A stretch of 64,000 bases of DNA from Conchocele bisecta. Taxonomy: Eukaryota > Mollusca > Bivalvia > Lucinida > Thyasiridae. Positions within the stretch are counted from its first letter, which is position 1. The number at the start of each line of letters is the position of its first letter. Of the stretch, positions 54,222-64,000 are shown piece after piece. Both the position numbers and the translations under genes were made by a program. The stretch spans positions 11,869,043 to 11,933,042 of the forward strand of contig CM055267.1 of assembly GCA_029237695.1 (NCBI GenBank), given 5' to 3'. Under the pieces are notes generated by a model. That model did not search any database. It was not told the origin of the DNA and saw only the letters and a program-made list of their open reading frames with translations.

Positions 54222-54300
54222 TATATACGCGTTAACCTGGCCTAGCATGACCATAGCTATTGGCAGGCCGTTAAACACTATTAAATAATAAGTAAATAAA
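54222..54300 (+). mobile_element. (AAAC)-tail retroposon, 3' end only
   Basis: GGCCTAGCATGACCATAGCT, TGGCAGGCCGTTAAACACTA and an A-rich tail match the 3' end of the family at 59247-59582. Confidence 0.55.
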
Positions 54301-54450
54301 GTATAATATTTATACGGCTTACCGTATGCTACAACCATTCAATTATACGTCGGCTGTTTAAAAGTAGTTTGTATTTTTTAGTTTGGAGTAACTGATAAAT
54401 AATATCAGCATCAATGCTGGATACAACTGTGTTTGTCAGTCAGCGTGTAC

Positions 54451-54701
54451 CTGGGGCCGTTTCACTAAACTTTGTACGACTAAAATGTTCGTATTTAAAG
54501 TGCAACGTTATGATCGTCTGGAAATTTCAATTGATGGATTTACATTCATTGAGCATAGGCTGCATATGCAGCCTATGCTCAATAAATGTAAATCCAATAG
54601 TTGTTTACAAGAAAACATTGTTAATGTGAAATTTACGGACTATCATAAGTTTGCACTTACGAAAATTTTAGTTGTACGAAGTTTAGTGAAATGGACCCCT
54701 G
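54451..54701. mobile_element. Palindromic MITE, family P
   Basis: Ends CTGGGGCCGTTTCACTAAAC and GTTTAGTGAAATGGACCCCTG-like. Orientation of the spacer is opposite to the copy at 53762, only 470 bases away. Confidence 0.87.
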
Positions 54702-54906
54702 GTCCATGTCTGGCTACCTGATGCTGTCACATTTCCCATGCTAGGAGCAGAATCTTTTAAAATACATGTGCTTATACATTTGTGTTGTGTGTGTTTTACT
54801 TTAAAAGGTGATTCAATTCTATTTATAACATTTGTATTTTTATAATCAAATGTAATGATTAGTAATAAACGAATGTTTTGAATGAAGTTATCTGTTACGT
54901 TTGCAG

Positions 54907-54938
54907 AGTATCACAATCCCCCTGTGTTCAGGAGAACA
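54907..54938 (+). CDS. Putative 32-base microexon, unidentified gene
   Basis: Acceptor TCTGTTACGTTTGCAG and donor GAGAACA|GTAAGTTA, both strong, enclose 32 bases. With two bases completing an upstream codon it reads YHNPPVFRRT and ends in phase 0. That phase matches the start of the putative exon at 60278-60336, giving YHNPPVFRRT-RNVWPPANK. The rest of the gene is not found. Confidence 0.35.
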
Positions 54939-55185
54939 GTAAGTTAATTTATTACACTCTTGCAAATTATTTGCACATGTTTCGCTGTGAGAGAAAACCC
55001 GTAATCAACTCCTTACAAATAATACACCGTGAAGAGAACACCCGTAATTACAGTCAAAATAAAGTTATTTGAAAATTTGGAAAGGGTCTCAACTAATCTA
55101 GAATGTTAATGTGATTGAACACATTCCAAACATGCACTCAAATATATCTGGCTCACAGAAACAGCTGCGTAATTTGGAGTTTACA

Positions 55186-55205
55186 TGACGTCACATTTGA
55201 CGTCA
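55186..55205. promoter_or_regulatory. Two palindromic TGACGTCA sites
   Basis: TGACGTCA occurs at 55186-55193 and 55198-55205, 12 bases apart, followed by a related AACGTAACGTCAAAACG. This is the cAMP-response/ATF-type consensus in animals. No transcript start is identified nearby, so function is inference. Confidence 0.35.
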
Positions 55206-55479
55206 CACAACGTAACGTCAAAACGCTGGAAAACATGTCGTATAACTATTTATGCGCACATCAAAGTGAATTATAATCTCAAAAATAGACTAAATGTGCA
55301 TATATATCCGCCGTGGAAGTGTAATAAATAGGATATTCCATCGTACATGTTTGAATAGTGGAAATAATACACGCATGTCCCTCGGCGTCTGTGCAAGCAA
55401 TTCGTTCGCTACGCTCACTCATTTTTAACTCGCCTGCACAAAGTGCAGAAGAGCTTATGGCATACCCCCAGCGTCGTCC

Positions 55480-58400
55480 ACAAACTTAACGTTGGGTAAA
55501 TGTCTTATAACTTCTGTTTCCTTTCATGGAACACCTTGTTATTTCATACATGCATTCCTCAGATGACCCTCTATCATGCTGTAGCAAATCCATGACCCAC
55601 CACCTAGCCCTTACCCCAAGGTCAAGGTCACAAACTTGGCACATTCATAAACTTAACGTTGGGTAAATGTCTTATAACTTCTGTTTCCTTTCATGGAACA
55701 CCTTGTTATTTTATACATGCATTCCTCAGATGACCCTCTATCATGCTGTAGCAAATCCATGACCCACCACCCAGACCTTACCCCAAGGTCAAGGTCACAA
55801 ACTTGGCACATTCATAAACTTAACGTTGGGTAAATGTCTTATAACTTCTGTTTCCTTTCATGGAACACCTTGTTGTTTCATACATGCTTTCCTCAGATGA
55901 CCCTCTATCATGCTGTAGCAAATCCATGACCCACCACCTAGCCCTTACCCCAAGGTCAAGGTCACAAACTTGGCACATTCATAAACTTAACGTTGGGTAA
56001 ATGTCTGATAACTTCTGTTTCCTTTCATGGAACACCTTGTTATTTCATACATGCATTCCTCAGATGACCCTTGGGTAAATGTCTTATAACTTCTGTTTCC
56101 TTTCATGGAACACCTTGTTATTTCATACATGCATTCCTCAGATGACCCTCTATCATGCTGTAGCAAATCCATGACCCACCACCCAGTTTTTACCCCAAGG
56201 TCAAGGTCACAAACTTGGCACATTCATAAACTTAACGTTGGGTAAATGTCTGATAACTTCTGTTTCCTTTCATGGAACACCTTGTTATTTCATACATGCA
56301 TTCCTCAGATGACACTCTATCATGCTGTAGCAAATACATGACCCACCACCCAGCCCTTAACCCAAGGTCAAGGTCACAAACTTGGCACATTTCATAAAAC
56401 TTAAATTAACGTTGGGTAAATGTCTGATAACTTCTGTTTCCTTTCATGGAACACCTTGTTATTTCATACATGCATTCCTCAGATGACCCTCTATCATGCT
56501 GTAGCAAATCCATGACCCACCACCCAGCCCTTACCCAAGGTCAAGGTCACAAACTTGGCACATTCATAAACTTAACGTTGGGTAAATGTCTGATAACTTC
56601 TGTTTCCTTTCATGGAACACCTTGTTATTTCATACATGCATTCCTCAGATGACACTCTATCATGCTGTAGCAAATACATGACCCACCACCCAGCCCTTAA
56701 CCCAAGGTCAAGGTCACAAACTTGGCACATTCATAAACTTAACGTTGGGTAAATGTCTTATAACTTCTGTTTCCTTTCATGGAACACCTTGTTATTTCAT
56801 ACATGCATTCCTCAGATGACCCTCTATCATACTGTAGCAAATACATGACCCACCACCCAGCTCTTAACCCAAGGTCAAGGTCACAAACTTGGCACATTCA
56901 TAAACTTAACGTTGGGTAAATGTCTTATAACTTCTGTTTCCTTTCATGGAACACCTTGTTATTTCATACATGCATTCCTCAGATGACCCTCTATCATACT
57001 GTAGCAAATACATGACCCACCACCCAGCTCTTAACCCAAGGTCAAGGTCACAAACTTGGCACATTCATAAACTTAACGTTGGGTAAATGTCTTATAACTT
57101 CTGTTTCCTTTCATGGAACACCTTGTTATTTCATACATGCATTCCTCAGATGACCCTCTATAATGCTGTAGCAAATCCATGACCCACCACCCAGTCCTTA
57201 CCCCAAGGTCAAGGTTACAAACTTGGCACATTCATAAACTTAACATTGGGGTAAATTTATTATAACTTCTGTTTCCGTTTATGGAACACCTTGTTATTTC
57301 ATACATGCATTCCTCAGATGACCCTGTATCATGCTGTAGCAAATCCATGACCCACCACCCAGCCCTTACCCCAAGATCAAGGTCACAAACTTAGCACATT
57401 CATAAACTTAACGTTGGGGTAAATGTCTTCTAACATCTGTTTTCTTTCATGGAACGCCTTGATATTTCATACATGCATTGATCTGATGATACTCTATCGT
57501 GCTATAGCAAATCCATGACCCACCGCCCACCCAATCGTTACCCAAGGTCAAGGTCACAAACTTAGCATGTTCATAAACTTAATGTTGGGGTAAATGTTGT
57601 GTAACTTCTGTTTATTTACAGGGAACGCCTTCATATTTCATACATGCATTCATCTGATGATACTCTATCGTGCTATAGCAAATCCATGATCAACCCCCAC
57701 CCCTTTCCCCAAGGTCACGGTCACAAACTTAGCACATTCATAAACTTAACGTTGGGGTAAATGTCTGATAACAACTGTTTCCTTTGATGGAACGCCTTGA
57801 TATTTCATACATGCATATCATCTGATGATACTCTATATTGCTATAGCAATTCCATGACCCACCGCCCATCCCTTACCCCAAGGTCAAGGTCACAAACTTG
57901 ACACATTCATAAACTTAACGTTTGGGTAAATGTCTGATAACAACTGTTTCCTTTGATGGAACGCCTTGATATTTCATACATACATTCCTCAGATGACCCT
58001 CTATCATGCTGTAGCAAATCCACAACCCACCACCTAACCCTTACCCCAAGGTCAAGGTCACAAACTTAGCATGTTCTTAAACTTTACATTTGGGTAAATG
58101 TTGTGTAACATCCATTTCTTTACACTTTGAACGCTTTGATATTTCATACATGCATTCATTTGATGATCCTCTATTGTGCTACAGCAAATCCATGACCCAC
58201 CCCACCCCTTTCCCCAAGATCAACATCATAAACTTAACGTTGGAGTAAATGTCTTTTTATAACTTCTGTTTCTTTACAGGGAACACCTTCATATTTCATA
58301 CATGCACTCATCTGATGATACTCTATTGTGCTACAGCAAATCCACAACCCCCCCCCACCCCTTTCGCCAAGGCCAAGGTCACAAACTTTTTAGCACATTT

Positions 58401-58740
58401 ATACATGCATTCCTCATGTGAATAGCTATCATGCTATAGAAAATCACCAACTTAGTGTGTTCATAAACTTAAGCTGGGTTAAATTTTGTTTTCCTTCTCT
58501 TTTCAGGGAGCGCATTGATATTTCATACATGCATTCATCTTAATATGCTATATCATGCTATATCAAATCCATGACCCACCTTCCACCACTGACCTCAATG
58601 TCAAGGTCCACCACACGCCCCTTATCCCAAGGTCAAGTTATATAATATTCATGTCTTTTATACAACTGTGACAAGTTTGAATGAAGGCTGCCAACAGGCG
58701 AGCTTCGTTTTCTTCTGACAACTCTTGTTGGCCCTCCGGT
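55480..58740 (+). repeat. 167-base tandem array, about 18 units
   Basis: Units start ACTTAACGTTGGGTAAATGT at 55484, 55651 and 55818 (period 167). They contain CTTCTGTTTCCTTTCATGGA, TTTCATACATGCATTCCTCA, TGCTGTAGCAAATCCATGAC and CCCCAAGGTCAAGGTCACAA. Early units are almost identical, and units after about 57240 diverge progressively. It ends in GGCGAGCTTCGTTTTCTTCT. No gene. Confidence 0.9.
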
Positions 58741-58784
58741 ATGTTTTTATCTTTGGCTCTTTTGTTACCTGGGAGTTGAATTGG

Positions 58785-59097
58785 GTTATTGCCCATTATA
58801 AAAGTAGTAAGATTATTACTGATCCTTCTGCTTTTGGGAGGGGCCAAGTGATTCTGGTGTGGCGAGGACCTGGGTTCAGATCAGGATTATTCTGATTTCA
58901 GGGCTGAATATATAGTTTTGTTATTGTAAATATTCAGTTCTGATTTTGGGATTTTCCCCCCATTTGTACATGTACTTGAAAATGTATATATGTACTTGTA
59001 CAGGTAATATATGGGATTTAGTACTGAACCCATTGACCCGGCCTTAAATGACCTTAGCTGTTGATAGGCCATTAAACCCCAACAAACAAACAAACAA
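58785..59097 (+). mobile_element. (AAAC)-tail retroposon
   Basis: Starts near GAGTTGAATTGGGTTATTGC and ends GGCCATTAAACCCCAACAAA with CAAACAAACAAAC. Mid-part motifs GGCGAGGACCTGGGTTCAGA and TTCAGGGCTGAATAT are shared with the copy at 59247. It abuts the right arm of the inverted block. Confidence 0.75.
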
Positions 59098-59246
59098 ACG
59101 CTCACTCATTGCTTACGCGGAAGCCGACAGACACTTGTGTATTATTTCCCGCTATTCAAAATGTACGATGGAATATCCTCTATGTCTGTTGCAAAGTAAG
59201 TATCCTATACAGAAAATACTCGTCATAGACAATATTCTGATTGGTA

Positions 59247-59582
59247 AACAGTGGGTGGCAGGTGGGAGACCTGGTTTTGCCCTCACATACGTCTTTGACA
59301 TTTTGTATGTGACAGTTGAATCTGATTATACCCGTTGTGTGTATTGCGTTTATTCGTAATCCCATTTTAGGGGAAGGGGCCAAGTGACATTGGTGTGGTA
59401 TGGACCTACCACCAGGTCAGGTTATTCTAATTTCAGGGCTGAATATATTTTTTCTCCATGTAAATATTCCGTTCTGATTTTGGGATTTTCCCGCCAATGC
59501 AGCAGGTTAAGATGGGATCGAACCCGTTTGCCCGGCCTTACAGGACCATAGTCCGTTAAACACCAATGAACAAACAAACAAA
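59247..59582 (+). mobile_element. (AAAC)-tail retroposon with 10-base target duplication
   Basis: CTGATTGGTA flanks both sides (59237-59246 and 59583-59592), as expected for target-primed insertion. The 336-base body contains GGTGGGAGACCTGGTTTTGC, GGTCAGGTTATTCTAATTTC and ATGGGATCGAACCCGTTTGC, and ends CAATGAACAAACAAACAAA. No coding capacity; probably a LINE-dependent SINE. This copy defines the family ends best. Confidence 0.85.
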
Positions 59583-59592
59583 CTGATTGGTA

Positions 59593-60277
59593 TACATGAA
59601 AAACAGAAGCTGTTACAAATGCCCCAGCTTGTTAAGAAATCAAGTGAGATTTATACCGGTACATACAAAATGACTTGCACACACGTCATCTTTATTACGC
59701 GAAGTAGCCGCAGAAACGGTGAACAAAGTTTACATTGTTTGACCTGTCAATTGTGTATCGTCTTATATGTAGACCGGACACATGTGTCAATTTATTAAAT
59801 AAATTTAAATATTTTCACAAATTGAGGATCTCGAGCACGTTACCAATCCGGAGGTTGTGGGTGGGGCATCAAAAATACTTTCCATTCCATCCATCCCTTT
59901 AATATTACTTGACGGATTGCTTCATTATTTGGACACTTGATACATGTGAGCATTTAGAACACACTTATGCCCCCATCACTATTAGTCACGGACGCTTCTA
60001 ATGAAATTTAAAACATGATGATGTCAACGTCGAAACATTGCTGTGTCGCACCATTAGGGACATCATTTGGAATGTCTTCATTTTGTTTGTTTGGCATAAC
60101 GTTAGCGCATAATATGAATACGTAATTAGGGTGATGCGTACAGCCAAGCAAATTCACTCCAGGTGTTATTACACACGTGACATATCACTCATATGAAATG
60201 GGTTATAGTATATCATAACAAGGTTATGTCACAACATTCTGTTTTCCCACTTTAGTGGCATTTGTATGTTTTTTCAG
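59593..60277. other. No gene; decayed SINE piece
   Basis: 59826-59925 (GGTTGTGGGTGGGGCATC, CTTTCCATTCCATCC) is a decayed relative of the tRNA-derived SINE at 50895. Nothing else is recognised. Confidence 0.4.
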
Positions 60278-60336
60278 AGAAACGTTTGGCCACCAGCTAA
60301 TAAAAAGAGACCTTGCAGCATTGACCACAAATACAG
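60278..60336 (+). CDS. Putative 59-base exon, unidentified gene
   Basis: Acceptor TTTGTATGTTTTTTCAG is excellent; the donor CAG|GTCCTG is weak. The phase-0 reading is RNVWPPANKKRPCSIDHKY with two bases left over. It is basic and proline-containing, with no recognised domain. It could follow the microexon at 54907, with the 3.2-kb array in the intervening intron. Confidence 0.3.
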
Positions 60337-60359
60337 GTCCTGATCATTATATACACCTT

Positions 60360-60570
60360 CATGGCTGTGGAGAAATGGGGCTTATGGGATTTGTGTCCAG
60401 TGTAGCTCCTGAACTAACAGCACACTCCTGTAGCTTGATAATGTTATATTACTAGTAAATATATTGCTTGTTAGAAGCATGACGGGCGTTCCATTGATGG
60501 AATGGTGATCAGACTGTGTGGGTACACAAAACCGGTAAGCCCCATTGCTCCAGACATAGCCACATATCAA
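60360..60570. mobile_element. Palindromic MITE, family D
   Basis: Ends ATGGCTGTGGAGAAATGGGG and CCATTGCTCCAGACATAGCC, with inner GTTAGAAGCATGACGGGCGT and GATGGAATGGTGATCAGACT. It sits just downstream of the putative exon at 60278. Confidence 0.65.
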
Positions 60571-60716
60571 ACACTGTCGCTGATGGCTATAAGTTCAGTC
60601 AAAGGCAAACAACATAGTCCCTGATGAGACTGCGGATGTGCAGACAGATCGGTTGTCAAGCTTGTTGCATTATTGACAAGCCGCGTTTCAAAGCGGATGG
60701 TCAACTTGAAGACAAA

Positions 60717-61435
60717 CTAGAAATGTGGCCTGTCGGCACACGAATACCCCCACTGGCAGCCAAAGAAAACGAGGCATTTTTGATTATAAGCCATTTAGCC
60801 GAGCGTTACGCATCAAGTCTGTGACCTTGACCCTGGGCATAGTGTGATAATCCATGCATCGGTGTAGAAGATATAGAGCAGAAGGGAATTTCAATAGGTT
60901 TGACCTTTGACCTTCAACTGTGACCTTGACCTTGGACGTAGGTGCGTGGTTATTGATCGCGATGCACCTTCTCATCATGAGAAACATTTGTACCAAGCCA
61001 TTTGATAATCCATGCATCAGTGTAGAAGATATAGAGCGGAAGGGAATTTCGATAGGTTTGACCTTCAACTGTGACCTTGACCTTGGACGTAGGTGCATGG
61101 TTATTGATCGCGACACACCTTCTCATCATGAGAAACATTTGTGCCAAGCCATTTGATAATCCATGCATCGGTGTAGAAGATATAGAGCGGAAGGGAATTT
61201 CAATATGTTTGACCTTTGACCTTCAACTGTGACCTTGACCTTGGACGTAGGTGCGTGGTTATTCATCGCGACACACCTTCTCAGCATGAGAAACATTTGT
61301 GCCAAGCCATTTGATAATCCATGCATGGGTGTAGAAGATATAGAGCGGAAGGGAATTTCCAACAGACCGACAGACCGACCGACAAGCTGACTCCTATATA
61401 CCCTCAACAAACTTTGTTTGTGGGGGTATAACAAT
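60717..61435 (-). mobile_element. Element with 158-base tandem units, minus orientation
   Basis: Reverse twin of 36772-37915. It opens at the right with TATACCCCCACAAACAAAG-type sequence (61411-61430), then CCGACAGACCGACC, then about three units with GAAATTCCCTTCCGCTC on the minus strand. The other end (60717) is CTAGAAATGTGGCCTGTCGG, complementary to the GGCCACATTTCTAG terminus found near 8397. Confidence 0.8.
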
Positions 61436-61462
61436 AGTCCATGCAATTAACCCTTTCACCTC

Positions 61463-61705
61463 TTAACCCTTAGACCGCTACACACAACAATAGTCGTCTG
61501 CTATTGCTTTTATATCTTGCCTTATTTCTCAATAAAAACATTGTTCGACAGCACTTCAGAATCATTTCCAATGGAAATGATTCTGAAGTGCTGTCAAAGC
61601 ATGTTGTAAATTATTCTAAAGTGCTGTCAAAGCATGTTTTTGATGATGAAAATGGAAAATAAACAGCTGACGACAAACAAAATAAGATAGCGGTCTAAGG
61701 GTTAA
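61463..61705. mobile_element. TTAA-flanked MITE, piggyBac-like ends
   Basis: TTAACCCTTAGACCGCTA on the left and TAGCGGTCTAAGGGTTAA on the right are perfect 18-base inverted repeats including TTAA. The core TCAGAATCATTTCCAATGGA and complement is shared with 29162-29319. Part of the core (AAAGTGCTGTCAAAGCATG) is duplicated internally. Confidence 0.85.
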
Positions 61706-61984
61706 TATCTGTCAGACATTGATGATCAATTTATTGTCTCACCCATGATAGTGGAAAGAGACATAGCGGTCACAATTTCTGTGTCGTCAACAATGTGGGA
61801 CGTAAATTTTGGACGTAGCCAAATTTCCCATATCTCTTGATCTGTTAGTTGGATCATTACCAAACTTCCTCAATAGCTTCCTCACATTGATAGCTATCCA
61901 TACAGTGTCATTCAGAGGACCTTCACCTTCACATTGGTGACATTAACCTTTGTGGGAGGCTAGCTTTGTGGGACATGCGCGTGG
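61706..61984. other. No gene seen
   Basis: Contains a fragment repeated at 62331-62400 (GGGACGT, TTTTGGAC, TTTCCCATATCTC), so it is probably a dispersed repeat interrupted by the retroposon at 61985. Confidence 0.4.
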
Positions 61985-62330
61985 CAGGTGGGAGTATGTG
62001 ATGGGTAATTTAACGATTGGGATTCATCCTTAACGGAATCATGACCGGAGACCTGGATTGACCCTCAGGTATGTCTTGTATGTGAGAGTTGAATCTCGTT
62101 ACAGCCCTTATAAGAGTAATCTTACCGGTATTAATTAGGCGAAGGGGCCAAGTGACTTTGGTGTGGCAAGTCGGGTTATTCCAATTTCAGGGCTGAATAT
62201 ATATTTATTTTGATGTAAATATTCCATTTTGATTTTGGGATTTCCCCCAATGCAGCAGGTTAAATGCGGGATCGAACCCATTGGCCCGACCTTAAATGAC
62301 CTTAGGCCATTAAACACCAATAAACCAACA
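61985..62330 (+). mobile_element. (AAAC)-tail retroposon, full-length-like
   Basis: Starts GGCAGGTGGGAGTATGTGAT and ends GGCCATTAAACACCAATAAA with CCAAC. It contains GGGCTGAATATATATTTATT and GCGGGATCGAACCCATTGGC. Similar motifs (AATGTGGGACGT) occur on both flanks, consistent with insertion into a repeat. Confidence 0.75.
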
Positions 62331-62408
62331 TTGTGGGACGTTCATTTTGGACATAAACATTTCCCATATCTCGAGACCCATTACGGCATTAGTCGGATCA
62401 TTAAGATC

Positions 62409-62790
62409 TGCACTTTTTTACCATAATTTCCATATTTTTGAGAACAAAACATACCCCCTTTTCATAAATGGACTACCAGTAGTCTGAAAACCAATTTGTG
62501 ACGGTTGGATTGGTTGCAAAATTAACAAATCAAAATCCATTCCAATTACTTGGGGATGAAAGGGTCAATGGACACATTTGGGGTACTGGTCTGGGGGGTC
62601 ACCAGGGTGTCTGGCTTAGAGAGGTTTCACTGTAAATCAGGCATTTGATCATTCTCTGAGCCATAGTTGTGTGCTATGCGATCACAGACATTATCACCGG
62701 GGATAAATGACCAAAAAACTCCTCAAAAATAAGATCACTAGTGTTTTCTTGGTGTTTGGTTCAGAGAGGTTCCACTGTAAAACTTTGTCT
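62409..62790. mobile_element. MITE fragments
   Basis: 62409-62570 is a reversed half of the element at 48968 (CCCTTTTCATAAATGGAC, GATGAAAGGGTCAA). 62608-62635 and 62755-62780 are ends of the TA-type MITE (TTAGAGAGGTTTCACTGTAA, CAGAGAGGTTCCACTGTAAA). Confidence 0.5.
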
Positions 62791-62880
62791 CGCGATAAAA
62801 ATCAAGAAGTTTGATAGGATGAAACCAAGCTGTGCTCAGTCCGAGCATGTACCAGTAGCCTATTTCACCAACATTGCAAT

Positions 62881-63139
62881 GTATACTTTCCTAGCAAAGT
62901 ATACTTTGAGGAAGAAATTATAAATTTTAGGATAAATTTATTAATTTCTATTATACAGAATTTATTACATTATCACAGCCATTTTGGCTGTGATAATGTA
63001 ATAAATTCAGTATAATAATTCTGCATAGTTTTAATCATCAAATATATGCAATCGTTAGTTCTGTATGAAATAATGCATTTCGGAAAAATCAATGATCACT
63101 CCCTCAAAGTATACTTTGCTAGATAAGTATACTTTGCAA
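62881..63139. mobile_element. Palindromic MITE with GTATACTTT ends
   Basis: Left GTATACTTTCCTAGCAAAGT and ATACTTTGAGG mirror CCTCAAAGTATACTTTGCTA and AAGTATACTTTGC on the right. The centre ACATTATCACAGCCATTTTG and its complement are palindromic. Each end holds two copies of the GTATACTTT motif. No coding. Confidence 0.8.
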
Positions 63140-63350
63140 TTTTGATGAAATCGGCTACAGTACTCCACTCTTGGGCTCAAAACCAAGACGTTTGTTGGGC
63201 AAAGCAGAGCTGTGCTCTTTGTGAGCATATACTCCATTCGCATGCTCAAACGCAGGAAGTTTGATTGGACGAGGCTTAGCTGTGCGTGACTTTGAGTAGG
63301 AATATTGAGAAGGTTGTGGGTCCACATCACCTGGGCCCCCGGAACGTATC

Positions 63351-63690
63351 CTGGGGGCTGTTTCACTAAACTTCACACGACTAAAATGTTTGCAAGTGCA
63401 AAATTATGATAGTTTGTAAATTTCACATCAACAATGTTTTCTTGTAATCAATTATTGGATTTACATTTATTGGGCATATGTAGCCTATGCTCAGTAAATG
63501 TAAATCCAATAATTGTTTACAAGAAAACATTGTTAATATGCATTAACATGGGTTGCATATGCAGTCTATGCTCAATAAATGTAAATCCATCAATTAAATC
63601 CATCATGCTCAATAAATGTAAATCCAGACAATCGTAAATTTGCACTTGCGAACATTTTAATCGCACAAAGTTTAGTGAAACGGGTCCCTG
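63351..63690. mobile_element. Palindromic MITE, family P, with duplicated centre
   Basis: Ends CTGGGGGCTGTTTCACTAAA and TTTAGTGAAACGGGTCCCTG. The central TTTACATTTATTG palindrome is present, then a second partial copy (GGTTGCATATGCAGTCTATG, CTCAATAAATGTAAATCCA twice), making this copy about 340 bases rather than 220-256. Confidence 0.82.
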
Positions 63691-64000
63691 GTTCAGCTTT
63701 GGCCTATCAACTTTTCTGATGCTCAATTTAATTCATTGCCTAGGAACACCACCGTCTGTCACTGAAGTTTCCCAGCATGCAAAAGGACAAGACGGGAGCC
63801 AGATATAAAGAACTGACAATCTACAGAAACATAATGGTCATTTCTCCTTTATTGTATAAACTTGCTGTGAAACATACTAAATATCTATTATCAAAATCAG
63901 TTCCACGACACACACACACACGTGATCAGAAAACCTGTTCTGATGTCCAGTGTTTCTGCATTACATGACATGCAGGTGATAAATACATGTAGTCACACCC
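63691..64000. other. Window end, no firm gene
   Basis: A CCTAG acceptor-like site at 63743 is followed by a 20-codon frame (TPPSVTEVSQHAKGQDGSQI then TAA). It could be a terminal exon, but its phase does not fit the exon at 60278 and there is no supporting motif. A (CA)n run lies near 63910. Confidence 0.25.

Larger units (their letters stand above)
55331..59178. mobile_element. 3.8-kb block between inverted arms, containing a 167-base array
   Basis: The left arm 55331-55421 (GGATATTCCATCGTACATGT, GAAATAATACACGCATGTCC, CTACGCTCACTCA) is the reverse complement of the right arm 59098-59178 (CGCTCACTCATTGCTTACGC to ACGATGGAATATCC). Between them lie the 167-base array and a retroposon. This may be one composite element, or two copies of a dispersed repeat in opposite orientation. 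Confidence 0.6.

Noticed and set aside
55480..58740. CRISPR-like regular array
   Set aside because: Units are 167 bases with no repeat/spacer alternation and the genome is animal; it is an ordinary tandem satellite.
63744..63806. Possible 20-codon terminal exon after CCTAG
   Set aside because: Phase does not match the putative exon at 60278, no homology is recognisable, and the acceptor tract is weak.

Overview
The window is nuclear DNA of an animal, most likely a bivalve mollusc. This is inferred from intron-split genes, AT-rich intergenic DNA and very dense short repeats. The repeats include GTCCGTCC microsatellite leaders, arrays carrying CAAGGTCAAGGTCAC, ATCCAAGATGGCC repeats, retroposons ending in (AAAC)n, and many palindromic MITEs. 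There are no bacterial operons, CRISPR arrays, rRNA genes or convincing free-standing tRNA genes.

Layout. 1-17221 is a tandem duplication of one large unit: copy 1 at 2-9113, copy 2 at 9114-16870, and a 351-base start of a third copy. The first 4.1 kb of copy 1 is full of small insertions relative to copy 2 and looks like unpolished long-read sequence. Each copy carries a three-exon minus-strand gene of unknown function. It is intact in copy 2 (175 aa predicted) and frameshifted in copy 1. 17.2-24.7 kb is repeats, including an element with inverted ACGTC-rich ends (18.9-22.1 kb). 24747-25949 (minus) is an intronless gene for a secreted PAN/sushi-domain protein. 26-36 kb is mostly MITEs (TTAA-flanked, TA-flanked and palindromic), one nested inside another, plus a large foldback element.

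36215-50436 (plus) holds the last five exons of a FAM234 (ITFG3)-like gene. All five join in one frame with matching intron phases. Its third visible exon has been expanded downstream into a tandem array of 123-base (41-codon) units. Each unit keeps a copy of the 5' splice site, and the array was later split by a hAT-like transposon with an 8-base target duplication. The other introns contain satellite arrays, retroposons, a LINE 3' end and tRNA-like elements.

50.4-64 kb holds more retroposons and MITEs, a 3.2-kb array of 167-base units between inverted arms, and two small phase-compatible putative exons of an unidentified plus-strand gene.

The coding content is sparse and the genes do not form a pathway. 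The main interest is how repeats have built on, split and surrounded exons. All family assignments come from reading the sequence only; no database search was run.
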